This document shows positions 53,721-62,222 of a stretch of DNA of 64,000 nucleotides, in pieces (positions within the stretch are counted from its first letter, which is position 1; every line of letters starts with the position of its first letter). The position numbers were made by a program, and so were the translations under genes. This DNA is from Methylobacterium sp. J-048 (GTDB taxonomy: Bacteria > Pseudomonadota > Alphaproteobacteria > Rhizobiales > Beijerinckiaceae). Under the pieces are notes generated by a model that saw nothing but the letters and a program-made list of their open reading frames with translations, was not told the origin of the DNA and searched no databases. The stretch covers positions 22,121-86,120 of the forward strand of contig NZ_JAKSYL010000296.1 in the NCBI RefSeq assembly GCF_022829515.1, given 5' to 3'.

Positions 53721-54422
53721 GTGAGCCACGACAAGGTGCTGCGCGAGCCGGCGATCGCGTTGTCCGCCATCGATCTCAGCCTCGGCCGCGGCGCCGCGCG
53801 GGTGCACGTCCTGCGCGGCATCTCGCTGAGCGTCGATCGCGGCGAGGCGGTGGGGCTGGTCGGCCCCTCGGGCTCGGGCAAATCGACCCTGCTGATGGTG
53901 ATGGCTGGGCTGGAGCGGCCGGATTCCGGCGGCGTGGTGATCGAGGACACCGACCTCGCCCGCCTCGACGAGGACGCGCTCGCCCGCTTCCGGGGCCGGC
54001 GGATCGGCATCGTGTTCCAGGCCTTCCATCTGGTCCCGACCATGACGGCGCTCGAGAACGTCGCGCTGCCGCTGGAACTCGCCGACCGGCCCGGCGCGCT
54101 GGAGCGGGCCCGCGCCGAGCTGGAGGCGGTCGGCCTCGGGCACCGGCTGCACCATTACCCGGCCCAGCTCTCGGGCGGCGAGCAGCAGCGCGTCGCCATC
54201 GCCCGGGCTGTGGCGCCGGACCCGGCGATCCTGGTGGCCGACGAGCCCACCGGCAATCTCGACGAGGCCACCGGCCGCCAGATCGTGGATCTCCTGTTCC
54301 GGCTGAAGCGCGACCGCGGCGCCACGCTTGTGCTGGTCACCCACGACAACGGCCTCGCCCGCCTGTGCGATCGCATTGTGCGCCTGCGCTCGGGCCGGAT
54401 CGAGGAGGCGGTGAGCGCCTGA
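53721..54422 (+). CDS. ABC transporter ATP-binding protein (YbbA/LolD type)
   Basis: The 233-residue protein has Walker A GPSGSGKST (48-56), signature LSGGEQQRVAIARA, Walker B AILVADEPTGNLDE and the switch His in LVTHDNGLARLCDR. This is the MacB/LolD/YbbA group that works with FtsX-type permeases. The start is GTG 53721. Its stop overlaps the permease start (TGATG). Confidence 0.93.
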   Translation: MSHDKVLREPAIALSAIDLSLGRGAARVHVLRGISLSVDRGEAVGLVGPSGSGKSTLLMVMAGLERPDSGGVVIEDTDLARLDEDALARFRGRRIGIVFQAFHLVPTMTALENVALPLELADRPGALERARAELEAVGLGHRLHHYPAQLSGGEQQRVAIARAVAPDPAILVADEPTGNLDEATGRQIVDLLFRLKRDRGATLVLVTHDNGLARLCDRIVRLRSGRIEEAVSA

Positions 54423-57001
54423 TGCACGGCACGGTCACCCGCCCCGAACCTTCCCCCCGGCGCATCCCGCTCACCCTGCGCCTGGCCGTGCGCGAATTGC
54501 GCGCCGGCCTGTCCGGCTTCGGGGTGTTCCTCGCCTGCATCGCGCTCGGCGTCGCGGCGATCGCCGGCGTGGCCTCGATCTCGCGCTCGCTCTCCGACGG
54601 CCTCGGCCGCGAAGGGCGGCGGATCCTCGGGGGCGATCTCGCCTACAACCTGATCAACCGCGAGGCGACCGACGCGGAGCGGCAGGCCCTCTCGCGCGAG
54701 GGCCGGGTCGACGCCGTGGCGTCCTTGCGCGCCATGGCGGTGGCGGGCAGCGGCGACGCCGCGTTGGTCGAGCTGAAGGCCGTCGATCCCGCGAGCTACC
54801 CGGCGGCCGGAGAGCTCGTCACCGATCCGCCGGGCCGGCTCGCCGACCTCCTGGCCGAGCGGGACGGGGCGCCGGGCGCACTCGCGGATCCGGCCCTGCT
54901 CACCCGCCTCGACGTCAAGGTCGGCGACCGAATCGCCCTGGCCGGGCACCCGGTGGCGATCCGCGGCACGCTCACGTCCGAGCCCGACAAGATCGCCGGC
55001 GGCATCGGCTTCGGCCCGCGGCTGATGATCGCGGAACCGACGCTCCGCGCCACCGGCCTGGTCCAGCCGGGCAGCCTCAACCGCTGGAGCTACCGCATCG
55101 TCCTGCCCAAGGACGCCGCCCGGGACTCGGATCTCGACAGCGCGCAGGCACGGATCCGTTCCGCGACCCCGGAGGCCGGCTGGGAGATCCGGTCGCGCAC
55201 CAACGCCGACCCGCGATTCGCCAAGAGCATCGAGCGCTTCACCCAGTTCCTGACCCTGGTGGGTCTGACTGCGCTGATCGTCGGCGGGGTTGGCGTCGGC
55301 AACGCCGTCCACGCCTTAGTGGAGCGCAAGCGGCCCTCGATCGCGACGCTCAAGAGCGTCGGCGCCCCGGGCTCGCAGGTGGTCGCCCTGTACCTGACGC
55401 AGGTGATGCTGATCGCCGGGATCGGGACCCTGATCGGGCTCGCGATCGGCGCGAGCCTGCCGTTCCTGCTGGACGCCCTGTTCTCCGCCGACCTGCCGCT
55501 GCCCCTGAACCCGACTTTGGCGCCGGGCGAGCTGGCGCTGGCCGCCGCCTACGGGCTGCTCACTGCCTTCGCGTTCGCGATCACGCCGCTCGGCCGCGCC
55601 CACGACGTGCCGGTCTCCGGCCTGTTCCGCGACACGGTCGATCCGGCCCGGGTCAGCCCGCGCTGGCGCTACCGGATCTGGCTGGGCTTGAGCCTCGCGG
55701 CCCTGGTCGGCCTGTCGGTCGGGACGGCGTTCGACCGGCGCGTGGCGCTGATCTTCATCGCGGCTGCGGCCATCGCGTTCGCGCTTCTGCACGGGGTGGC
55801 GCTCGGCCTGATGGCGCTCGCCCGCCGCCTGCCGCATCCGCGCTGGCCGGCGCCCCGGATGGCGCTGGCGAACCTCCACCGGCCCGGCGCGCTGACGCCT
55901 GCCATCGTCCTGTCCCTGGGCCTCGGCGTGACGCTGCTGGTCACCCTCAGCCTGATCGACGCCAATGTCCGCCGGACGATCAGCGCGACCCTGCCGGCGC
56001 GGGCGCCGAACCTGTTCTTCCTCGACATCCCGTCGCGCGACGCCGCCGAGTTCCGGGCGTTCCTGGCGCGCTCGGCCCCCAACGGCAAGATCGAGGACGT
56101 GCCGATGATGCGCGGCCGGATCGTCGCTCTGAACGGCGTGCCGGCCAGCAAGATCCGCCCCCCGGAGGACGCCGCCTGGGTCCTCGACGGCGACCGGGGC
56201 ATCACTTACGCCGACACGGTGCCCGACGGCTCGACCCTCACGGACGGCGCCTGGTGGAGCGCCGAGCAGGGCGCCAAGCCCCTGGTCTCGTTCGAGGCCG
56301 AGCTCGCACGCCAGCTTGGGCTGAAGGTCGGCGACAGCGTCACCGTCAACGTCCTCGGGCGTGACCTGACCGCGACGATCTTCAACCTGCGCCGGGTGGA
56401 GTGGCGCAACCTCGGCATCAACTTCGTGATGGTGTTCTCGCCCGGCACCTTCCGCGGCGCGCCGCATTCCGACCTCGCCACCCTGTCGCTCCCCGGCGGC
56501 ACCGATTCGGGGGCCGAGAACCGCATCCTGCGCGACGTCGCCAAGACGTTCCCGTCGGTGAGCGCCGTGCGGGTCAAGGACGCGCTGGACGCGATCGGCG
56601 ACCTCGTCGGACGGCTGGTCCTGGCGATCCGCGGGGCGAGCGCCGTGGCGGTGCTGGCGAGCCTGTTCGTGCTGGCCGGGGCGATCGCGGCCGGCCACCG
56701 GGCCCGACTCTACGACGCCGTCGTGCTCAAGGTGCTGGGCGCCAGCCGGGCGCGGCTGCTCTCGGCCTACGCCATCGAGTACGCGGCCCTTGGGCTCGCC
56801 ACCGCCCTGTTCGGCCTCGCCGCCGGCAGCGTCGCCGGCTGGGTGATCGTGGCGAAAGTCATGCACCTCGACTTCCGCCTCGACCTGTCGGGGGCGCTGG
56901 TCGCAGCCACAGCCGCGGTGGCGCTGGCGATTCTCCTCGGGCTGGCCGGGACCTGGCGGATCCTGGGGCAAAAGCCCGCGCCGTATCTCCGGCAGATCTA
57001 G
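54422..57001 (+). CDS. FtsX-family ABC permease (YbbP type)
   Basis: The protein of 859 residues has an N-terminal membrane helix, a MacB-like periplasmic domain, a three-helix FtsX block (~residues 265-395, with GGVGVGNAVHALVERKRPSIATLKSVGAPGSQV spread across it), more helices and a second periplasmic domain with a final FtsX block (LYDAVVLKVLGASRARLLSA). This two-block layout is YbbP. With the ATPase and the TesA-like esterase it forms a conserved trio thought to act on lipids or envelope metabolites; the substrate is not known. Confidence 0.92.
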   Translation: MHGTVTRPEPSPRRIPLTLRLAVRELRAGLSGFGVFLACIALGVAAIAGVASISRSLSDGLGREGRRILGGDLAYNLINREATDAERQALSREGRVDAVASLRAMAVAGSGDAALVELKAVDPASYPAAGELVTDPPGRLADLLAERDGAPGALADPALLTRLDVKVGDRIALAGHPVAIRGTLTSEPDKIAGGIGFGPRLMIAEPTLRATGLVQPGSLNRWSYRIVLPKDAARDSDLDSAQARIRSATPEAGWEIRSRTNADPRFAKSIERFTQFLTLVGLTALIVGGVGVGNAVHALVERKRPSIATLKSVGAPGSQVVALYLTQVMLIAGIGTLIGLAIGASLPFLLDALFSADLPLPLNPTLAPGELALAAAYGLLTAFAFAITPLGRAHDVPVSGLFRDTVDPARVSPRWRYRIWLGLSLAALVGLSVGTAFDRRVALIFIAAAAIAFALLHGVALGLMALARRLPHPRWPAPRMALANLHRPGALTPAIVLSLGLGVTLLVTLSLIDANVRRTISATLPARAPNLFFLDIPSRDAAEFRAFLARSAPNGKIEDVPMMRGRIVALNGVPASKIRPPEDAAWVLDGDRGITYADTVPDGSTLTDGAWWSAEQGAKPLVSFEAELARQLGLKVGDSVTVNVLGRDLTATIFNLRRVEWRNLGINFVMVFSPGTFRGAPHSDLATLSLPGGTDSGAENRILRDVAKTFPSVSAVRVKDALDAIGDLVGRLVLAIRGASAVAVLASLFVLAGAIAAGHRARLYDAVVLKVLGASRARLLSAYAIEYAALGLATALFGLAAGSVAGWVIVAKVMHLDFRLDLSGALVAATAAVALAILLGLAGTWRILGQKPAPYLRQI

Positions 57002-57319
57002 CCAGCGGTCTTCGCACCTCCGTCATCGGTCCGGCGGATGGTTAAGACTTCACGGTCGAGAGATCGGATCGCGGCAATCCGGTCAACCGACAGTCGAACC
57101 GGCGGTCGTGATTGCGGGAATCCGTTTTAATCCCTGCCATCATGGACAAAAAATACATCGTCCGCGGCCTGAAAAGCGACCCCGCAACCGTGGCCGGGGA
57201 CTTGTGCGGGCGGCGGCCGCGCAACATATTCCCGGTTGAGGCGCCAGCCTGGCGCCAGAGGTCCTGCGTGGGCCTCGCCCGAAACACCACGCTGAGAGAG
57301 CCTCCGCAAGGAAACTCCC
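57002..57319. other. Intergenic region upstream of the Bax-inhibitor-1 gene
   Basis: These 318 bases contain an A-rich stretch around 57145-57160 that is unusual in this genome and may mark a promoter. A short open frame from 57112 runs into the next gene out of frame and is not believed. Nothing else is recognised. Confidence 0.45.
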
Positions 57320-58090
57320 ATGGCATTCGAGAACTCACCCTTCCGGTACGGCGCCCAGCAGCCGTCCGGTTACGCCGGCAGCCAGGTTCAGGTCGATCAG
57401 GGCCTGCGCACTTTCATGCTCGGCGTCTACAACAACATGGTCGTCGGGCTCGGCATTTCCGGTCTCGTCGCCCTCGGCCTGAACATGGCGTCGGTCGCGG
57501 CCTATCAGGGCTCGCGCCCGATCCTGACTTCCTTCGGTCAGGTCCTCTACACCAGCCCGCTCAAGTGGGTCTTGATGCTCGCCCCGCTCGCGTTCATCTT
57601 CGTCTTCTCGATGCGGATGGACCGGATGTCGGCCGCGTCGGCCCGGACGATGTTCTGGGCCTTCGCGGCGGTGATGGGCGCCTCGATGTCCTCGCTCCTC
57701 CTGGTCTTCACCGGGGCGAGCGTGATCCAGGTGTTCTTCATCACGGCGGCGGCCTTCGGCTCGCTGAGCCTGTACGGCTACACCACCCAGCGTAGCCTCT
57801 CGGGCATGGGCTCGTTCCTGATGATGGGCCTGATCGGCATCATCCTGGCGTCGCTCGTGAACATCTTCTTCGCCTCGTCGGCGCTGCAGTTCGCCATCTC
57901 GGTGCTCGGCGTGCTGATCTTCGCGGGGCTGACCGCCTACGACACCCAGAAGCTCAAGGAGATGTATCTCTCCAGCAGCTTCGACGGTGAGATGGCGGCC
58001 AAGATGTCGGTCAACGGCGCCCTGACCCTCTATCTGGACTTCATCAACATGTTCCAGTTCCTGCTGAGCCTGATCGGCGACCGCCGCTAA
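57320..58090 (+). CDS. Bax inhibitor-1 / YccA family membrane protein
   Basis: The 256-residue protein has seven hydrophobic segments and the BI-1 features: an N-terminal soluble stretch (QVQVDQGLRTFMLGVYNNMV), GSLSLYGYTTQRSLSGMGSF and the C-terminal ISVLGVLIFAGLTAYDTQKLKEMY with the conserved Asp, ending in FINMFQFLLSLIGDRR. Bacterial members are related to YbhL/YccA and the pH-gated calcium-leak BsYetJ. It is a single gene with its own terminator. Confidence 0.94.
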   Translation: MAFENSPFRYGAQQPSGYAGSQVQVDQGLRTFMLGVYNNMVVGLGISGLVALGLNMASVAAYQGSRPILTSFGQVLYTSPLKWVLMLAPLAFIFVFSMRMDRMSAASARTMFWAFAAVMGASMSSLLLVFTGASVIQVFFITAAAFGSLSLYGYTTQRSLSGMGSFLMMGLIGIILASLVNIFFASSALQFAISVLGVLIFAGLTAYDTQKLKEMYLSSSFDGEMAAKMSVNGALTLYLDFINMFQFLLSLIGDRR

Positions 58091-58115
58091 GCCCAACACG
58101 AACCCGGACTTCAGG

Positions 58116-58149
58116 AAGCCTCGGCGGGAAACCGCCGGGGCTTCTTTTT
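58116..58149 (+). terminator. Intrinsic terminator of the BI-1 family gene
   Basis: AAGCCTCGGCGG-GAAA-CCGCCGGGGCTT forms a 12-bp stem with one mismatch and a GAAA tetraloop, followed by CTTTTT, 26 bases past the stop. Confidence 0.9.
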
Positions 58150-58186
58150 GTCTGTACCGGCGGCGTCCGCGCGCTATCGTGCCGCC

Positions 58187-59080
58187 ATGCACGCGATCTC
58201 GGGTCTCTCCGCCTTTCCGATCACCCCGAGCGACGCCGAGGGCCGCGTCGATGCCGAGGGTTTGCGCCGGCTGCTGGAGCGCCTCGCTTCGGCCGGGGTC
58301 GATTCGATCGGCCTGCTCGGCAGCACCGGGACCTACGCCTACCTGTCCCGGGAGGAACGCCGCCGCGCCGTGGCCATCGCCGCCGAGGCGGTGGATGGCC
58401 GGGTGCCGATCTTGGTCGGGATCGGGGCGCTGCGCACCGACGCGGCGATCCGGCTGGCCAGGGACGCCCGGGCAGCGGGCGCCGATGCCGGCCTGCTGGC
58501 GCCGGTCTCCTACACGCCGCTCACCGACGACGAGGTGTTCCGGCACTTCGAGGCCGTAGCGGGGAAGGGCGGCCTGCCGCTGGTGATCTACGACAACCCC
58601 GGGACCACGCATTTCCGCTTCTCACCGGCCCTGATCGGCCGGATCGCGCGCCTGCCCGGCGTGGTAGCGGCCAAATGCCCCGCGCCGGTGCTCGAGGCCG
58701 CCGCGGCCGGGGTTACGGCTCTCAGGGACGCGGTCCCGGCAGGTTTTCCCGTCGGCTTCAGCGGCGACTGGAACGTGACCGAGGCCCTAATCGCCGGCGG
58801 CGCGGCTTGGTTCAGCGTGGCCGGCGGCCTGTTCCCGAAAACCTGCCTGGCGATCACCCGCGCCGTCCAGGCGGGTGACACCGCGCAAGCCCGGGCGCTG
58901 AACGCGGAGCTTGCACCGCTCTGGGCGCTGTTCCAGGCGCATTCGAGCCTGCGCGTGGTCTACGCGCTGGCCGACCATCTCGGCCTTTGCCGGGCCGAGC
59001 CGCCACGGCCGATCCTGCCGCTGGCGCCGGAGATCCGGGACGAGGTCGTCGCCACCGTCCGAACCTTGAACTTGGCCTGA
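58187..59080 (+). CDS. DapA-family class I aldolase
   Basis: The 297-residue TIM-barrel protein has the DapA family pattern: GLRRLLERLASAGVDSIGLLGSTGTYAYLS, VGIGALRTDAAI, the proton-relay Tyr in VIYDNPGTTHF and a candidate Schiff-base Lys163 (GVVAAKCPAP). The Lys context is not that of true dihydrodipicolinate synthase (usually GIK-E/D), so another pyruvate-dependent aldolase or dehydratase is more likely. ATG 58187 follows the BI-1 terminator by 38 bases. Confidence 0.85.
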   Translation: MHAISGLSAFPITPSDAEGRVDAEGLRRLLERLASAGVDSIGLLGSTGTYAYLSREERRRAVAIAAEAVDGRVPILVGIGALRTDAAIRLARDARAAGADAGLLAPVSYTPLTDDEVFRHFEAVAGKGGLPLVIYDNPGTTHFRFSPALIGRIARLPGVVAAKCPAPVLEAAAAGVTALRDAVPAGFPVGFSGDWNVTEALIAGGAAWFSVAGGLFPKTCLAITRAVQAGDTAQARALNAELAPLWALFQAHSSLRVVYALADHLGLCRAEPPRPILPLAPEIRDEVVATVRTLNLA

Positions 59081-59085
59081 GAGGC

Positions 59086-59460
59086 TCAGACAGCCCGAGG
59101 CGGCGGCTCCAGCACGGCGAGCACCCGGGACAGCTCCGTCCCGCGCTTCATCACCAGCCCGCTGGCGGCGATCACCGCGTAGGCGCCCTGGCGGCGGGCG
59201 AGCTTCGGGTCCTTCTCGATGCGGTAGAGCGGCATCTCGGAGGCGCGGCGGTAGATCGAGAACACCGCCTTGTCCCGGCGGAAATCCATGGCGTAGTCGC
59301 GCCACTCGCCCGCAGCGACCTGCCGGCCGTAGAGGTTGAAGATCGTGCGCAGCTCGTCCCGGTTGAAGGCGATCTGCGGAGGAGCCGCGGGGGCGGGGAA
59401 CGGAATGACATGGCCCACCGCTTCGTCGGGCCTCGACCCCGCACTCGTCCGCTCCGTCAT
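59086..59460 (-). CDS. DUF2794 family protein
   Basis: This protein of 124 residues contains IAFNRDELRTIFNLYGRQVAAGEWRDYAMDF and AVFSIYRRASEMPLYRIEKDPKL, matching DUF2794, a family confined to alphaproteobacteria with unknown function. It has no signal or membrane segment. The start is ATG 59460; the upstream extension of this frame lies in the bluB leader and is not believed. It converges on the DapA-family gene with five bases between stops. Confidence 0.85.
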   Translation of the reverse strand: MTERTSAGSRPDEAVGHVIPFPAPAAPPQIAFNRDELRTIFNLYGRQVAAGEWRDYAMDFRRDKAVFSIYRRASEMPLYRIEKDPKLARRQGAYAVIAASGLVMKRGTELSRVLAVLEPPPRAV

Positions 59461-59599
59461 CGTCACTCCGTCGTGCCCTGCTTTGCCGGATGATGGCCCC
59501 CGCCGCCGCGCCCCGCAAGGGTCGCTTCGGCGAGGCCCCGTGTCGCGCGAGACACATCCTAGCGGCAAAAAACATGGTTCCGCCCGATTTGCGCCTTTT

Positions 59600-59770
59600 G
59601 CGAGCCGCGTTGCGGCAGTACAACAGCCCCTGAACCTCGCCGGCTCCTGCCCGGCCAGCGGCCGTAACCCAGCTCCCCAGCCTTCGGTCACCGGTCGGGA
59701 TCCCAGAATTCGGCACTCCGAGGTTTCGAGACCCAAGGACTTCAGGCCGCCCCTCCGGGCGGCCTTTTTT
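59600..59770 (+). ncRNA. Candidate small RNA or bluB leader
   Basis: A strong plus-strand terminator at 59745-59770 has no coding gene upstream on that strand for over 600 bases (DUF2794 is on the other strand). About 170 bases before it are non-coding and contain small inverted repeats such as GGTTTCGAGACC. Either a free small RNA ends here or this is a bluB leader with attenuation. The 5' end is a guess; no Rfam family is recognised and the conserved B12-box bases of a cobalamin riboswitch are not seen. Confidence 0.4.
59745..59770 (+). terminator. Intrinsic terminator 27 bases upstream of bluB
   Basis: GGCCGCCC-CTCC-GGGCGGCC is a perfect 8-bp stem followed by TTTTTT. It stands before, not after, a plus-strand gene. 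Confidence 0.85.
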
Positions 59771-59797
59771 GTCTCCCGTTGACTGCGGGATACGGGT

Positions 59798-60454
59798 ATG
59801 GCGAGCCGCATCATGGGTCCGCCCGCCTTCGACGACGCCTTCATCCAGACCCTCGACACGCTGTTCGCGTGGCGCCGCGACGTGCGCCGCTTCCGGCCGG
59901 ACGCAGCGGTCGACCCGGACAGCTTGCGCGCCTGCCTGGCCGCGGCTCAGCGGGCGCCGTCGGTGGGCAACAGCCGGCCCTGGCGCTTCGTCCGCGTCTC
60001 CGACCCGGCCCGACGCGCCGCCATCGCGAACAGCTTCTCCCGCTGCAACGCGGCCGCCGCGGAGGGCTACGATGCAGCGCGGGCGGCGCGCTACCGGGCG
60101 CTCAAGCTCGCCGGCCTGAACGAGGCGCCGGTGCACCTGGCCGTCTTCTGCGACGATGCCACCGACACCGGCCTGGGCCTCGGCCGGGCCAGCATGCCCG
60201 AGACCCTGGCCTATTCGGTGGTCGGGGCGGTGCAGTGCTTCTGGCTGGCCGCCCGGGCGCGCGGGCTCGGGGTCGGCTGGGTCTCGATCCTGGAGCCGGC
60301 CCGCGTCACCGGGATCCTGGCCGTGCCGGAGACCTGGCGGCTCGTCGCCTATCTCTGCGTCGGCCACCCGGTGGAGGAGCATCTCGACCCGGAACTGGAG
60401 CGCCACGGCTGGCAGGCGGAGGACCCGCGCGGGGCCGAGCTGTTCGAGCGCTGA
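59798..60454 (+). CDS. bluB: 5,6-dimethylbenzimidazole synthase
   Basis: The 218-residue flavin-destructase protein has the BluB motifs AWRRDVRRFRPDAAVDPDSL, AAAQRAPSVGNSRPWRFVRV and WLAARARGLGVGWVSILEPARV. It breaks down FMN to the lower ligand of cobalamin. ATG 59813 (MGPPAF) is an alternative start. No other cobalamin gene is in the window. The terminator just upstream hints at regulated read-through. Confidence 0.93.
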   Translation: MASRIMGPPAFDDAFIQTLDTLFAWRRDVRRFRPDAAVDPDSLRACLAAAQRAPSVGNSRPWRFVRVSDPARRAAIANSFSRCNAAAAEGYDAARAARYRALKLAGLNEAPVHLAVFCDDATDTGLGLGRASMPETLAYSVVGAVQCFWLAARARGLGVGWVSILEPARVTGILAVPETWRLVAYLCVGHPVEEHLDPELERHGWQAEDPRGAELFER

Positions 60455-60605
60455 ACCGGGCCGACCGCCGGATTTACGCTCCTTCTTTACCCTCCCCAAG
60501 ACTTCCCGGGATCAACGCCGCATCAACCATAGCTTTTCGTGGAACGGCAAGCGCGGCCGTGGATTACTGGCCGGCACGATCTCTTGCGTGTCGAGGAAGT
60601 CTGTG

Positions 60606-61112
60606 ATGTCGAGTCGGTTGGCTGTATTCGGGATGGCCGGCGCAATGCTGGCGGGTTGCTTGGGGGCGGCCCAGGCCAGGGAGGTGGTGCCGTTCCAGAA
60701 CGGCGTCGCGCCCGGCTCGGTGGTGATCAGCGTGTCCCAGCGCAAGCTCTATCTGGTGAACGGCGACGGCACCGCGATCCGCTATCCCGTGGCGGTCGGC
60801 CGGCCCGGCAAGCAATGGTTCGGGACGGCCGCGATCGACGGCAAGTATGTCGCCCCCGCCTGGTCGCCGCCGGCCGAGGTCAAGCGCGACAACCCGCGGC
60901 TGCCGAACCTCATCGCCGGCGGCTCGCCGAGCAACCCGATGGGCGCCGCCGCGATGACCCTGGCCGGCGGCGAATATGCGATCCACGGCACCAACCGGCC
61001 GAACTCGGTCGGCACCTACGCGTCCTATGGCTGCATCCGGATGTACAACCAGGACGTGGTCGATCTCTATGCCCGGGTCGATGTCGGCGCGCAGGTCTAC
61101 ATGACGCGGTGA
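60606..61112 (+). CDS. L,D-transpeptidase (YkuD family)
   Basis: The 168-residue protein has a signal sequence with a possible lipobox (GAMLAGC at 12-18; alternatively cleavage after AQA24), then a YkuD domain with VVISVSQRKLYLVNGDG, His127 in YAIHGTN and catalytic Cys143 in SYGCIRM. The usual SHGC is SYGC here. It makes 3-3 crosslinks or anchors proteins to peptidoglycan. The start is ATG 60606; the long frame upstream overlaps bluB. Confidence 0.9.
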   Translation: MSSRLAVFGMAGAMLAGCLGAAQAREVVPFQNGVAPGSVVISVSQRKLYLVNGDGTAIRYPVAVGRPGKQWFGTAAIDGKYVAPAWSPPAEVKRDNPRLPNLIAGGSPSNPMGAAAMTLAGGEYAIHGTNRPNSVGTYASYGCIRMYNQDVVDLYARVDVGAQVYMTR

Positions 61113-61148
61113 GGATCGCGCGTGGGGGTGATCAGGAAGCTCTGCTGA

Positions 61149-61514
61149 TCAGACCACTGACAGCCGAAAACCCTTCACCTTGTCGTAAAGGACAAGACCG
61201 TCCGCGGCGACGTCATGCGCCAGCGTATTAATGTCGTTGCGGCTGGTCTCGAACACGCTCCTGCGCATCGGGACCACTTGGATCGTCGCGCCGAGATCGC
61301 GCACGGCCTGCCACAGGGAGACCGGCGTGTAGCGTCCCGCCGGAATGTCGTCGTCCAGCAGGACGCACAGGTCCCAGTCGCTGTCGTCGTCGTGGTCACC
61401 TCGGGCGCGGCTGCCGAACAGGATGACCCGCTCGACAGGCGCGATGGCGCGCAGACGTTCGACGGCCGCGGCGAGCGGCGGCGACAACCTGTCCGGGGCA
61501 AGCGCATGGTTCAT
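61149..61514 (-). CDS. Minimal nucleotidyltransferase (MNT) domain protein
   Basis: The 121-residue protein has the nucleotidyltransferase motif VILFGSRARGDHDDDSDWDLCVLLDDD with the two metal-binding Asp residues. Such proteins often pair with HEPN-domain toxins, but no HEPN gene is adjacent. The C-terminal half (RSVFETSRNDINTLAHDVAADGLVLYDKV) matches MNT domains whose partner is encoded next door. ATG 61532 is an alternative start. Confidence 0.82.
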   Translation of the reverse strand: MNHALAPDRLSPPLAAAVERLRAIAPVERVILFGSRARGDHDDDSDWDLCVLLDDDIPAGRYTPVSLWQAVRDLGATIQVVPMRRSVFETSRNDINTLAHDVAADGLVLYDKVKGFRLSVV

Positions 61515-61571
61515 GATGCAAGTGTACAGCACAGAGCTGCAACGCGCACAGAGAGCCGACCGAAGCGCGCC

Positions 61572-61880
61572 CTACTTCGCCGGCGGCGCGGTCGCCTCCA
61601 CGGCGGTGAAGGTCTCGAGAATCCGATAGGTGTGCTCGGCGCCGGCCGGGACGCAGTACGAATCGCCCGCCGCGAGCGCGACGGTCTCGCCGCCGACGAC
61701 CAACTCGGCCCGGCCGCTGATCACGTAGCCCACGGTCTCGTGCGGCGAGGACGTCACCGGCTTGTCGGCATTCGGCTCCTCGGCCCGCCACATCCGCATC
61801 CCGAGCCGCTCGCCCCGCGCCAGGGCGATCTCGCCGTGCGGTCCGGCGGCCGCGCTATGGGCCGATACCTTCGTGGTCAT
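61572..61880 (-). CDS. Small cupin-domain protein
   Basis: The protein of 102 residues is a single cupin barrel: MRMWRAEEPNADKPVTSSPHETVGYVISGRAEL, then LAAGDSYCVPAGAEHTYRIL with the second motif His. Two of the usual metal ligands (His, Glu) are visible in PHETVGYVISG. Function is unknown. The start is ATG 61880; the frame extends upstream without cupin features. Confidence 0.82.
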   Translation of the reverse strand: MTTKVSAHSAAAGPHGEIALARGERLGMRMWRAEEPNADKPVTSSPHETVGYVISGRAELVVGGETVALAAGDSYCVPAGAEHTYRILETFTAVEATAPPAK

Positions 61881-61942
61881 CGTCTCGTCTCCCTGTCCGT
61901 GAGGCAGGGCAACGGCGCGTGGACCGGCCCGTTCCGGGTCAA

Positions 61943-62164
61943 TCAGAAGTCGACCGCGAGCCCCTTCACCTCCCAATCCTGGTAGCGCACCGGCTCGAGG
62001 CCGCCGCGGCCGAGGCGCTCCGGGGTGGCGCGGATCTCGGCCGCGCGGGCGTCGATGGCGGCGCGACGCTCTGCCGCCTCGGCGAGCGCACGCTCCGCCG
62101 CGGGGCTGAGCTTGCGCGCGGTCGCCGCGCCATCGGTCGCATCCTGTCCGTTCGGGTCTTGCAT
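61943..62164 (-). CDS. DUF1674 protein, SdhAF4-like succinate dehydrogenase assembly factor
   Basis: The 73-residue protein has a charged helix (LSPAAERALAEAAERRAAID) and the conserved end GRGGLEPVRYQDWEVKGLAVDF, which matches DUF1674, the family of the mitochondrial factor Sdh8/SDHAF4 that protects flavinated SdhA. In alphaproteobacteria these small genes usually stand beside rsmB, as here: the start is 58 bases from the divergent rsmB start. Confidence 0.85.
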   Translation of the reverse strand: MQDPNGQDATDGAATARKLSPAAERALAEAAERRAAIDARAAEIRATPERLGRGGLEPVRYQDWEVKGLAVDF

Positions 62165-62222
62165 CGCGGTCGCTCGGGTGTGAGGGCGTGGGCCTGAGGG
62201 TTCATCGGGTTCAGGAGTCAAA

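Noticed and set aside
53615..57001. A 1128-codon frame that would fuse an ATPase-like front to the FtsX permease
   Set aside because: The first ~270 codons are the wrong frame of the ABC ATPase gene; the permease begins at ATG 54422 in a TGATG overlap.
59715..59735. tRNA T-loop-like GGTTTCGAGACC
   Set aside because: It is a simple palindrome; no acceptor, D or anticodon arms can be drawn around it.
59500..59797. Cobalamin riboswitch in front of bluB
   Set aside because: The conserved B12-box (AGCCAGGAGACC-like) and the other core segments are not found, although a terminator is present.
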